A program made the translations under genes and the position numbers. The notes beneath the pieces were generated by a model that saw only the letters and a program-made list of their open reading frames with translations, did not search any database and had not been told where the DNA came from. This document shows positions 1 to 7,011 of a DNA stretch of 10,417 bases, one piece after another. Numbering within the stretch: position 1 is the first letter of the stretch; every line of letters starts with the position of its first letter. Source of the DNA: Lysobacteraceae bacterium (lineage in GTDB: Bacteria; Pseudomonadota; Gammaproteobacteria; Xanthomonadales; Wenzhouxiangellaceae). The stretch spans positions 1 to 10,417 of the forward strand of contig JAIVHD010000073.1 in the NCBI GenBank assembly GCA_020201235.1, written 5' to 3'.

Positions 1-2
1 CG

Positions 3-89
3 CCACGTCTGCTGGTCAAGGCCGAAACCAGGCTGCCGCCGGAAATGGGCGCGGTCACGGTCCGGCTGCAATTGGCCGAAGTCGACTGA
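3..89 (+). CDS. C-terminal end of an unidentified protein (partial)
   Basis: An open frame enters from the left edge and ends at a TGA at 87-89, giving about 28 residues that finish QLAEVD. Third codon positions are mostly G or C, as in the clear genes nearby, which supports real coding. The residues alternate charged and hydrophobic positions (LLVKAETRLPP, then VTVRLQLAEVD), as in a closing beta strand, but I do not recognise the family. The next gene starts 150 bp downstream on the same strand, and I see no clear terminator between them, so shared transcription is possible but not shown. Confidence 0.5.
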   Translation, partial: PRLLVKAETRLPPEMGAVTVRLQLAEVD

Positions 90-238
90 TTCGGCCGCTT
101 CAGGCGTACTGATCAATCTGCCTGTTCTTGGAAACTTGAAATGACGAGGGCCTTTCACCACACCGCCCGCATCGCCGGGGCCGCCGGTTCATTCGGTGGT
201 CTCGCGGTCGGGCGGGCCAGCGCGCGGCCGGCACGTCA

Positions 239-1744
239 ATGTTTTGGATGAGCCGCAACCGGTCCGGCTCGGCTCCGCGCCACCGGGTTCGACGTCTGCT
301 GGCGCTTTGGCTACTGGTCCTGCTGGTGGCGTGGATCGCAGTCGGCACGTATCACGGCAACAAGGCGCTGCCGCCTGGTATGAGCGTGGCCAAGCCGATG
401 CAATCGGTCGAGCAGCTGGGTTTCCTGGCCGACTACAGCTACGTCGACCCAAGCGGCCGGCGGCATGTCGATCAGCGCATTTTCGACCGGATTCTCGAAT
501 TGATCGAAGGCGCCGAGCGCCTGGTTGTGATGGACATGTTTCTGTTCAACGACTTTGCCGGCGACGTCAAAGGGCCCAACATGCGGGCGCTGTCGACCGA
601 AGTCGCAAATGCGCTGATCAAGAAAAAGCGTGGTTCGCCGGAAATGCCGGTCATCCTGATTACCGACCCGATCAACACGTTGTATGGAAGTCTCGATGTG
701 GAGCTGCTGGAGCGCATGCGCCAGGCCGGAGTGGAGGTGGTCATGACCCGTCTGCGACCGCTGCGCGATTCCAATCCGGCCTGGTCGGGTGTCTGGCGTA
801 TCTGCTGCCAGTGGTTTGGCAATTCATCCAGCGGCGGCTGGCTGCCGAACCCGGTCGGCGACCAGAAGGTGACGCTACGCGGGGTGCTTGGCATGCTCAA
901 TTTCAAGGCCAATCATCGCAAGACGCTGGTCGTCGATGCCGGTGATGACTGGGTCGGGCTGGTGACCTCGGGTAACCCGCACGACGCATCCAGCGCCCAC
1001 TCCAATATCGCAATAGAGTTTTCGGGCGCGGCCGCTCTTGATCTTCTCGAAACCGAGCGCGCCGTTGTCGCATTTTCAGCACCCGATTTGCAATGGCCCG
1101 ATGCCGCCGGCCTGGTCGGGCAGAAAGCGGGCGACCGCGACCCGTCTCTGGCACCATTCGCCAAACTGCAGGTGCTGACCGAGGCCGAAATCCGGCAAGC
1201 CGTATTGACCGCACTGGCGCTTGCCGAACCGGGCGATTTGGTTGACCTTGCCATGTTTTATTTTGCGCACCGCGACATCATGCGCGCGCTGAAGGTCGCA
1301 CATCTGCGTGGCGTGCGCTTGCGCGTGCTGATGGACCCGAACAAGGGCGCCTTCGGGCGCAAGAAAAGCGGCGTTCCCAACCGCCCGGTCGGCTGGGAAC
1401 TGCACGACGCCGGTATCCCGGTTCGCTGGTGCGATACGCACGGCGAACAATGCCACGACAAGCTCGTGCTCGTGCGCGCAAAGAACGGTCGCGCCGAACT
1501 CATCGCCGGCTCGGCCAACTACACCCGGCGCAATCTCGATGATTTCAACCTGGAAACCAACGTTCGCCTGGTCGCCGATCCCGGACACCGCGCGATTGCC
1601 GATGCTGCGGCGTATTTCGAGCGTCGCTGGAACAACCGGCCGGGCCAAAGCTACAGTGTGCCTTACGAGCACTACGCCGACCAAGGCCGACTGCGCTACT
1701 GGCAGTATCGGTTCATGGAATTTACCGGGCTATCGACGTTTTGA
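239..1744 (+). CDS. Membrane-anchored phospholipase D-superfamily protein
   Basis: This 501-residue protein has the two-lobed phospholipase D fold used by cardiolipin synthases, phospholipases and some nucleases, which act through a phosphohistidine intermediate. A basic N-terminus is followed by one hydrophobic segment at about residues 19-36, so it is probably an inner-membrane anchor or uncleaved signal with the catalytic part outside. The first HKD motif is complete: His226, Lys228, Asp233, followed by SGN at 244-246. The second has His406 and Lys408 but Arg413 where the Asp is expected, followed by GSANYT at 424-429. ATG 239 is the first start codon after the in-frame stop at 137; ATG 248 is an alternative, and neither has a clear ribosome binding site. 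The gene converges with hrpB, 39 bp away. The substrate cannot be told; lipid transfer or hydrolysis is an inference from the family. Confidence 0.85.
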   Translation: MFWMSRNRSGSAPRHRVRRLLALWLLVLLVAWIAVGTYHGNKALPPGMSVAKPMQSVEQLGFLADYSYVDPSGRRHVDQRIFDRILELIEGAERLVVMDMFLFNDFAGDVKGPNMRALSTEVANALIKKKRGSPEMPVILITDPINTLYGSLDVELLERMRQAGVEVVMTRLRPLRDSNPAWSGVWRICCQWFGNSSSGGWLPNPVGDQKVTLRGVLGMLNFKANHRKTLVVDAGDDWVGLVTSGNPHDASSAHSNIAIEFSGAAALDLLETERAVVAFSAPDLQWPDAAGLVGQKAGDRDPSLAPFAKLQVLTEAEIRQAVLTALALAEPGDLVDLAMFYFAHRDIMRALKVAHLRGVRLRVLMDPNKGAFGRKKSGVPNRPVGWELHDAGIPVRWCDTHGEQCHDKLVLVRAKNGRAELIAGSANYTRRNLDDFNLETNVRLVADPGHRAIADAAAYFERRWNNRPGQSYSVPYEHYADQGRLRYWQYRFMEFTGLSTF

Positions 1745-1770
1745 TTGCGGGTCTGTGCCGGTCGAACGCA

Positions 1771-1793
1771 GCGACGGTAACCGTCAGCGTCGC
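1771..1793. terminator. Possible hairpin between convergent genes
   Basis: GCGACG (1771-1776) can pair with CGTCGC (1788-1793) around an 11-base loop, and a competing inner dyad GACGGT-A-ACCGTC spans 1773-1785. It lies where the phospholipase D gene and hrpB converge and overlaps the hrpB stop codon. There is no T-run on either side, so a role in termination is only suggested by position. Confidence 0.2.
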
Positions 1794-4006
1794 CTGTGGC
1801 GCGTGCGCAGCGTGGCCGTGGCGGTCAGCGGGTCATCGGGCCACGGGTGTTTTGGATATCGCCCGCGCATGTCTTTGACCACTTCCCGATAGCCCAGTCG
1901 TGCCCGCAGGGCCGGAACAAGATCCAGCTCCAGCACGGTTCGGAGATGCGTGAGTCCGGCCAAAAACGGCGCCAGCCAGAGATCCAGCTCGGACCCTAGC
2001 GTGGCCCGATCGAAGGCCGGCCAATCGCGCTGTCCGAGGCACCTGACAAATTCGACGCGCGCGCATAACTGGTGCGCGCTCTCAGTCCAGCCCAGTCTTT
2101 CGGAAGCCTGTCCCTGAACGGCCTCGATCAGCCCCTGCTGGATTTGGTAGGGGTCATCGGGCTTTGAGTCGCGCTGCTCCAGCACCAGTTCGCCCAGCCT
2201 GCGCTGATGGCGGCGGACGACCGTACCGCGTTGCTCGTCCCAGACCGTTGCTTCGGTTTCGAGCAGATGCCGTGATAAACCCTCCTCGATGGCTTCCAGG
2301 CTGGTTTTGGCAGCCAGCCGAATCCGGGCCTCGTCGGCTTTGCCGTCCAGTTCGGCCGCGACCAGCCATGAGCAGCCGGCCAATGGATCGTCATCGGGCA
2401 GCCACGCGCCGCGGCCATTGCTTAACTGAAAGCGTGCCCGACCACCCGGCCGGCGGCGCGCGATGCGGTCGGGAAACGCCAGTGCCAGCAGACGACCGGC
2501 GGAGCCTTTCTCGGCAGTCTCGTCGCGCCGGTCCGGGACCAGCCGTCGTGCCAATCTCCGGATGTTGCCAAGCGCGCCGTCACTCGCCGGTCGCGCGCCT
2601 TCAAGCGCATCGAGGCGGCTTTCCAGATCGCAGCCGTAGTCGCGCGCGAGCACATCGCGCTCGCTCAACAGCGCGGCCAGACCAGCCGCCGTTTGCGCCA
2701 GGCCGAGCGTGCGCGCGCGAACCAGCATATGCGCCAGTCGTGGATGGATGCCCGCATCGAGCATGGCGCGGCCGGTCGGCGTGATCGCGCCAGCGTGATC
2801 CAGCGCATCCAGCCATCGCAGCAGGTCGGCCGCCTGGTTCCAGTGGGCCTTCGGTGGCCGGTCCAGCCAGGTCAGTTGATCCGGCGCGCGCGCCCCCCAA
2901 TGTGCCAGTTCCAGTACCAGGCCGGCCAGATCAGCCTCCAGAATCTCGGGTGGTGTAAATGCCGGCAGGCGTTTCTGTTCGGCTTCGGTCCAGAGTCGGT
3001 AGCACACGCCCGGCTCGATGCGTCCGGCCCGGCCACGGCGCTGTTCGCTGGCCGCAGCGGATACCCGGTCGGTGATCAGCCGCGACATGCCCGAGCCGGG
3101 GTCGAATTTCGAGCGCCGGTCGAGCCCCGAATCAATCACCACGCGCACGCCTTCGATGGTCAGGCTGGTCTGGGCGATCGAGGTCGCCAGCACGACTTTT
3201 CGTTGTCCCGGCGCGGATGGGGCAATGGCCTGATCCTGCCGGGCCGCGCTCAGCGCACCGTACAGCGGGCAAACGCATACATCGGGCGGCAGGCCATCGG
3301 ACAGTCGCGACGCCAGCGCTCGGATCTCGCCGACGCCTGGGACAAATACCAGGAGTGATCCCGGGTCGTTGGTCAGCGCATGCCGGACCGCAGAGGCCAT
3401 GGCATCGACCAGCCGCTGCTCGCGTCGCGGTGGGCGGTAGCGCAGCTCGACCGGATAGCTTCGTCCCGCGCTTGAAAGCACCGGTGCGTCGTCCAGCAGC
3501 CGCGCCAGCGGGGCGCTTTCGAGCGTCGCCGACATCACCACGATTCTCAAATCTTCGCGCAGGCCTTGCTGGCATTCGCGCACCAGCGCCAGGCCGAGGT
3601 CAGCGTTTAGCGAGCGCTCGTGGAATTCATCGAACAGCACGGCCGCGTAGCCGGAAAGTTCCGGGTCGCGCTGAAGCATCCGCACCAGGATTCCCTCGGT
3701 TACAACCTCGACCCGGGTGTGTGCTGAAACCCGAGTTTCCAGCCGGGTCCTGAAGCCGAAGCTGGCACCGACGCGCTCACCGTGCGCGCGCGCCATGAAC
3801 CGGGCCGCGGCGCGTGCGGCCAGGCGGCGAGGCTCCAGCATCAGGATCTTTCGACCATTGAGCCAGCCTGCCGCCAGCAGCGCCGGCGGCACGCGTGTGG
3901 TTTTGCCGGCACCGGGCGGTGCCTGTAGCAGGACGACGCGCTGCGTTTGCAGTGCCTGGATCAAGTCCGGCAAGAGCGCGTCGATGGGCAGGCTGCGAGA
4001 ATCCAT
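1784..4006 (-). CDS. hrpB: ATP-dependent helicase HrpB
   Basis: This 740-residue protein is a DEAH-type superfamily 2 helicase of the HrpB family, presumed to unwind RNA; its cellular role is poorly defined. Motif I is GAGKTT at residues 32-37, motif II is DEFH at 126-129 (followed by ER), motif III is SAT at 159-161, and motif VI is QRRGRAGR at 322-329. The C-terminus has the characteristic HrpB ending RYPKHPWPDDP. HrpB proteins are usually a little over 800 residues, so this one is short, but both ends look intact. The ATG at 4006 starts 16 bp after the stop of the DUF819 gene and has no visible Shine-Dalgarno sequence, so translation may depend on coupling to that gene. The two form a likely operon. 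A link between their functions is not evident. Confidence 0.95.
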   Translation of the reverse strand: MDSRSLPIDALLPDLIQALQTQRVVLLQAPPGAGKTTRVPPALLAAGWLNGRKILMLEPRRLAARAAARFMARAHGERVGASFGFRTRLETRVSAHTRVEVVTEGILVRMLQRDPELSGYAAVLFDEFHERSLNADLGLALVRECQQGLREDLRIVVMSATLESAPLARLLDDAPVLSSAGRSYPVELRYRPPRREQRLVDAMASAVRHALTNDPGSLLVFVPGVGEIRALASRLSDGLPPDVCVCPLYGALSAARQDQAIAPSAPGQRKVVLATSIAQTSLTIEGVRVVIDSGLDRRSKFDPGSGMSRLITDRVSAAASEQRRGRAGRIEPGVCYRLWTEAEQKRLPAFTPPEILEADLAGLVLELAHWGARAPDQLTWLDRPPKAHWNQAADLLRWLDALDHAGAITPTGRAMLDAGIHPRLAHMLVRARTLGLAQTAAGLAALLSERDVLARDYGCDLESRLDALEGARPASDGALGNIRRLARRLVPDRRDETAEKGSAGRLLALAFPDRIARRRPGGRARFQLSNGRGAWLPDDDPLAGCSWLVAAELDGKADEARIRLAAKTSLEAIEEGLSRHLLETEATVWDEQRGTVVRRHQRRLGELVLEQRDSKPDDPYQIQQGLIEAVQGQASERLGWTESAHQLCARVEFVRCLGQRDWPAFDRATLGSELDLWLAPFLAGLTHLRTVLELDLVPALRARLGYREVVKDMRGRYPKHPWPDDPLTATATLRTRHRRR

Positions 4007-4022
4007 GCGGTAGCAGATTGGG

Positions 4023-5096
4023 TTAAGTCAGGCCGTAGACCAGCATGAAGCCGATGTAGGTCCCAAGCAGGTTTCCGAGCGTGCCCAGCACGATGCCGGG
4101 CAGCAGCAGGTCGGCCCGGCCGAATCTCTCGACCAGCGGCAGGACCACGGTCGAGCCGCCGACCGTGGTGGCCGAAACCACCGCGACGGTCTCTGCCGAT
4201 TGCCCGGAAAGCTTTCCGGCGACGACCACAACCAGACCATGAATGGCGATCAGCAGCACCACAAAAGCCAGCAGTTTCAGGCCCAGCACGCCGGTTTCGC
4301 GCAGCGCGGCGACCTCGCAATAGGCGGCCAGCGCGGCCAGGAAAAGATAGGCGCCGAACATCCCGAGCATTTGCGTGCCGCGCAGTCGCGCAATGGCTTC
4401 GAACTGCGCCAGCAGCAACGCGATCGTGGTCAGGATCAGAATCGGCGGCACCTGGACCCCGAACAGTCCTTCCAGCCACACCGCAAGCTTTCCGGATACG
4501 ACGAATGCGCCCGCCCCAAGGGCCATCAACATCACCATGTCATGCAGGCCGGGTTTGCCGGGCTGGTGCGGTTCGGCCCCGGGATCATCGTTTGGGTCTT
4601 GCAGCGGCGCCTGGCTGTCGCTTTTCAATAAGCCGCGAAACAGGCGTGGAAAGACCAGCAGCAGAGCAATCCACACGACCGTCATGACATGATCGGCAAC
4701 CGCAGCAGCCGCATACAGATTCCCGCTTTTCATGACATCGTAGTGCAGCGCCAGGGCGTTGAAATTGGCGCCGCCGCTGACGTAGGTTGCCGCGAACATG
4801 CCGGACAGGGGGCCGTGCCATTGGCCCATCCATTCGCGCGCATCGAGCAGCCAGCCGGCAGCCAGAACGCCGATCACGGTGCCGGCTGCGGCCACCGCAA
4901 ATAGTCCCAGCATCGGCAGGCCGGCGCGCGCCAGCGACGACAGCCGGGCGTTGAGCAATAACAGGAAGATCGAGATCGGCGCTACCGTCCCCAGTAATTG
5001 ATCGTAGACCGGAACATGCTCGCTGGCCAGCGGAATCACGCCCAGATTGGCAAGCGCGGCGGCCAGGATGATCACCAGCAGCGCACCGCCGACCAT
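4023..5096 (-). CDS. DUF819 family integral membrane protein
   Basis: This 357-residue, very hydrophobic protein has about nine or ten membrane segments and matches the DUF819 family (Bacillus subtilis YjcL type), whose substrate is unknown. Signs are the N-terminal GGALLVIILAAALANLGVIP helix, the glycine-rich FAATYVSGGANFNALA at about residues 102-117, the AAAVADHVMTVVW segment, and a second-half repeat of the pattern (GGSTVVLPLVERFGRADL, then GTLGNLLGTYIGF). A polar loop at about 160-185 divides the two halves. The ATG at 5096 has a GGAGG four bases upstream and is the only standard start after the in-frame stop at 5202-5204. Family members are usually some 20-40 residues longer at the N-terminus. 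It is the first gene of a likely operon with hrpB. A glutamate symporter (GltS) was considered and is less likely. Confidence 0.85.
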   Translation of the reverse strand: MVGGALLVIILAAALANLGVIPLASEHVPVYDQLLGTVAPISIFLLLLNARLSSLARAGLPMLGLFAVAAAGTVIGVLAAGWLLDAREWMGQWHGPLSGMFAATYVSGGANFNALALHYDVMKSGNLYAAAAVADHVMTVVWIALLLVFPRLFRGLLKSDSQAPLQDPNDDPGAEPHQPGKPGLHDMVMLMALGAGAFVVSGKLAVWLEGLFGVQVPPILILTTIALLLAQFEAIARLRGTQMLGMFGAYLFLAALAAYCEVAALRETGVLGLKLLAFVVLLIAIHGLVVVVAGKLSGQSAETVAVVSATTVGGSTVVLPLVERFGRADLLLPGIVLGTLGNLLGTYIGFMLVYGLT

Positions 5097-5100
5097 GCGT

Positions 5101-5105
5101 CCTCC
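5101..5105 (-). promoter_or_regulatory. Ribosome binding site of the DUF819 gene
   Basis: The minus strand reads GGAGG here, four bases before the ATG at 5094-5096. The spacing is slightly short, but the match is full. It decides the start of this protein, which otherwise looks truncated against its family. Confidence 0.65.
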
Positions 5106-5196
5106 AGGCTTGTTTCCTAACCAGTGAGAAGCCGCTACAGTCTGCAGGATCGGCGAGGGGCACAGAGGCCTGGAACGACCTCGCGACGACCGGGTG

Positions 5197-5247
5197 GTGA
5201 ATCAACCGGGCGCGTGATGAATCGGCCCGGCGGGTGAATCGTTCGGG
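5197..5247. repeat. Three imperfect direct repeats with TGAATC cores
   Basis: TGAATC occurs at 5198, 5218 and 5235, each followed within two or three bases by a CCGGG, CCCGG or CGGG block, giving units of about 20 and 17 bp. The array lies in the 200-bp gap between the divergent DUF819 and FetA-like genes. Spacing near two helical turns would fit a regulator binding side by side on one face of the DNA. No known operator is recognised, and the pattern could be chance in GC-rich DNA. Confidence 0.4.
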
Positions 5248-5300
5248 ATTACCATGTCCGATAGACCGCACGCGGGCGACCAACAAAAAAAGGCAGTGCC

Positions 5301-5372
5301 ATGAAATGTCGAAAACAACGGATGCGGGTACGCTGTGATCGGGCGTGCAACGATTGGCCGGTGCGTTCATGA
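5301..5372 (+). CDS. Candidate 23-residue leader ORF coupled to the FetA-like gene
   Basis: A short frame begins at ATG 5301, seven bases after an A-rich AAAAAAAGG ribosome binding site (5285-5293), and ends with TGA at 5370-5372. Its stop overlaps the ATG of the next gene (5369) in the typical ATGA coupling arrangement. The product begins MKCRKQRMRVRC, is strongly basic and has three cysteines (positions 3, 12, 16). Its ribosome binding site is better than that of the gene it precedes. It resembles no family I know and may be a leader whose translation loads ribosomes onto the ATPase start. Chance occurrence is possible at this length. Confidence 0.35.
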   Translation: MKCRKQRMRVRCDRACNDWPVRS

Positions 5373-5935
5373 ACGCGTCGAACGAGGAGCTCGAGAGCGC
5401 ATCGGACAACGAGCTCGAACTCAGGGAAATGACGATTGGAGAGCTGGTGCCGGTGAGTCTTTCGGTCGCGGCCGGAGAGATCGTTTTCGTATCCGGCCCT
5501 TCCGGCAGCGGCAAGACCCGGCTGCTACGGGCCGTGGCCGATCTCGAACCGCATGCCGGTGACGCGCGCCTGGGCGCAATGCATCAAAGCGAAACGCCGG
5601 CGCACCGCTGGCGTCGCCGCGTGATGCTGGTTCCGGCCGAAAGTCAATGGTGGTACGACACGGTCGGCGAGCATTTCGAAACCGATATGAGCGACGGGCT
5701 CGAGGCGCTGGCATTGTCCGACCAGGCGATGGGCTGGTCGATCAGCCGGCTTTCGACGGGCGAAAAGCAGCGCCTGGCGCTGCTTCGAGCGCTGTCCTGT
5801 CGGCCCAAGGCGCTGCTGCTCGACGAGCCGACTGCGAATCTCGACAGCGAGACGATCCGGCGGGTCGAGCAGTGGCTGGCCCTGGGCAGTCGCCATTTCC
5901 GGATCGAAGACGGTGCACTGGAGAGGGCTGGGTGA
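5369..5935 (+). CDS. fetA: FetA-like ABC transporter ATP-binding protein (lacks H-loop)
   Basis: This 188-residue ABC ATPase is paired with a FetB-type permease; in E. coli, FetA/FetB is linked to iron export. Walker A is GPSGSGKT at residues 43-50, the signature is LSTGEKQR at 128-135, and Walker B plus D-loop is LLLDEPTANLD at 149-159. Only 29 residues follow the D-loop: the chain goes directly from RRVEQWLALGS to RHFRIEDGALE, so the stretch that normally holds the H-loop histidine (VTHD in E. coli FetA) is missing, about 20 residues. At the Q-loop the usual glutamine is replaced in VPAESQWW. The family is usually 205-225 residues. ATG 5369 is chosen because it overlaps the stop of the preceding short ORF; GTG 5345 in the same frame would add eight residues. 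Its stop overlaps the fetB start by four bases. The family is firm; iron as substrate is inferred. Confidence 0.75.
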   Translation: MNASNEELESASDNELELREMTIGELVPVSLSVAAGEIVFVSGPSGSGKTRLLRAVADLEPHAGDARLGAMHQSETPAHRWRRRVMLVPAESQWWYDTVGEHFETDMSDGLEALALSDQAMGWSISRLSTGEKQRLALLRALSCRPKALLLDEPTANLDSETIRRVEQWLALGSRHFRIEDGALERAG

Positions 5936-6732
5936 ACGTGATTGATCTTTCGTGGTGGCAGTTGGCGTTGGCTTCGGGACTGGTTGTGGCGTTGGCCGTG
6001 ACCAGCTGGCTGGCACGCCTGGGCATGACCCGGTCGCTGCTGATTGCGGCGGCCCGAACGGTGATTCAGCTCGCCCTGGTCGGAGTGGTTCTGGAAGCAG
6101 TATTCGAATTCGGCAGCCTTGTCTGGATCGGCCTGATGGGTGGCGTGATGCTGCTGGTCGCCGGGCGTGAGGTCACCGTGCGTCAGAAATATCGCCTCAG
6201 CGGCGGCTGGGCCTTCGGCATCGGCACTGTTTCGATGTTTATCTCGGCATTCAGCGTGACGGTGATCACGCTGGTCGTGATCATCGCGCCCGAGCCGTGG
6301 TATCGGCCGCAATATTCGATCCCGTTGCTCGGGATGCTGCTGGGCAATACCATGACCGGCGTCGCGCTCGGCCTCGACCGGCTGACCGAGGCTGTCTGGC
6401 GGCAGCGGGCCATGATCGAGAACCGGCTGATGCTCGGCCAGCCCTGGAATGTCGCGATTGGCGAGCTTCGGCGCGACGCCGTGCGCTCGGGCCTGATGCC
6501 GATCATCAATGCCATGGCCGCGGCCGGCATCGTCAGCCTGCCGGGAATGATGACCGGTCAGATCCTGGCGGGTACGCCGCCGGCAATCGCCGTGAAGTAC
6601 CAGATCCTGATCATGTTCACGATTACCGTCGGTACCGGATTCGGTACGCTGGCCGCAGTCGCGGCCGGCGCGCGCCGGCTGTTCGATGCGCGCGACCGGC
6701 TCCGGGTCGACCGGTTGGGAAAGGCGAGTTGA
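5932..6732 (+). CDS. fetB: FetB-like ABC transporter permease (UPF0014 family)
   Basis: This is a 266-residue inner-membrane protein of the FetB/YbbM family, close to E. coli FetB in length (about 259). Family landmarks are RSLLIAAARTVIQLALVGVV at about residues 35-54, YSIPLLGMLLGNTMTGVAL in the middle, and the long conserved block MPIINAMAAAGIVSLPGMMT followed by GQILAG and KYQILIMFTITVGTG. It has about seven membrane segments and a basic C-terminal tail. The start is GTG 5932, inside a GTGA overlap with the stop of the ATPase gene, with GGAGAGG about seven bases upstream; GTG 5938 is an alternative. The frame stays open upstream to about 5647, but that stretch is the shadow of the ATPase gene. 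The overlap indicates translational coupling and a matched ATPase-permease pair. Confidence 0.88.
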   Translation: MNVIDLSWWQLALASGLVVALAVTSWLARLGMTRSLLIAAARTVIQLALVGVVLEAVFEFGSLVWIGLMGGVMLLVAGREVTVRQKYRLSGGWAFGIGTVSMFISAFSVTVITLVVIIAPEPWYRPQYSIPLLGMLLGNTMTGVALGLDRLTEAVWRQRAMIENRLMLGQPWNVAIGELRRDAVRSGLMPIINAMAAAGIVSLPGMMTGQILAGTPPAIAVKYQILIMFTITVGTGFGTLAAVAAGARRLFDARDRLRVDRLGKAS

Positions 6733-6753
6733 ACCCGGGCTTACGAATGCAAT

Positions 6754-6780
6754 CAGAAGGGTGCACCACCCGATCTTCTG
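6754..6780. repeat. Inverted repeat downstream of fetB carrying a recurrent motif
   Basis: CAGAAG (6754-6759) pairs exactly with CTTCTG (6775-6780). An inner GGTG (6760-6763) can pair with CACC (6767-6770) around a three-base loop, leaving a four-base bulge. The interior contains CACCACCCGATC (6764-6775), which recurs downstream of the P-II gene and, with one mismatch, at 5188-5199. It begins 21 bp after the fetB stop and may end or stabilise that transcript, but no T-run follows it. The rest of the 279-bp gap to ntrB shows no convincing gene. Confidence 0.4.
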
Positions 6781-6972
6781 CGGCGGCCCCAGGACCCGTG
6801 CCTGCAGCGTTTTGCTCGGTCACGCAGTCTCACCTCACCGGCCCGTATCGACAGGCTGGGCGAGTGCGGCTCCAGTGCAGTCTGTTACAAAACGCTCCGG
6901 CCACCCGACCCCGGATCGCGTTCGGGGCAGGTGCTGACAACCTTCGCTGTCGCGCAATGGTAAAGAAGGCGG

Positions 6973-6978
6973 GATAAT
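6973..6978 (+). promoter_or_regulatory. Possible -10 element of the ntrB promoter
   Basis: GATAAT (five of six bases of the sigma-70 -10 consensus) lies 33 bases before the ntrB ATG and would give a leader of roughly 27 bases. I cannot find a good -35 hexamer at 16-18 bases upstream: CTGACA at 6934-6939 is too far away. It is the best candidate in the gap but weak. Confidence 0.25.
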
Positions 6979-7011
6979 GATGTCCCGATCCAGCAGCCGG
7001 CACCATTGACC

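Noticed and set aside
2941..2960. Further partial copy of the recurrent motif (CACCACCCGA on the minus strand)
   Set aside because: It lies inside hrpB coding TPPE, has only ten matching bases and no inverted repeat, so it is more likely codon-driven.
4023..5096. Glutamate:sodium symporter (GltS) as identity of the membrane protein
   Set aside because: The helix patterns (LANLGVIP, YVSGGANFNALA, VADHVMTVVW) fit DUF819 better than GltS, and no GltS-specific motif is seen.
5647..5931. N-terminal extension of FetB, 95 residues upstream in the same frame
   Set aside because: It is the shadow of the FetA-like gene; the family match starts at the GTG 5932 in a GTGA overlap with a ribosome binding site.
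6747..6977. Plus-strand open frame of 76 codons between fetB and ntrB (MQSEGCTTR...)
   Set aside because: It continues from a shadow frame of fetB, has no ribosome binding site, its composition (many Ala, Pro, Arg, Ser) looks like a non-coding frame of GC-rich DNA, and it resembles no family.
7006..7011. TTG start for ntrB, two codons upstream of the ATG
   Set aside because: ATG 7012 is a stronger start, and no ribosome binding site favours the TTG.
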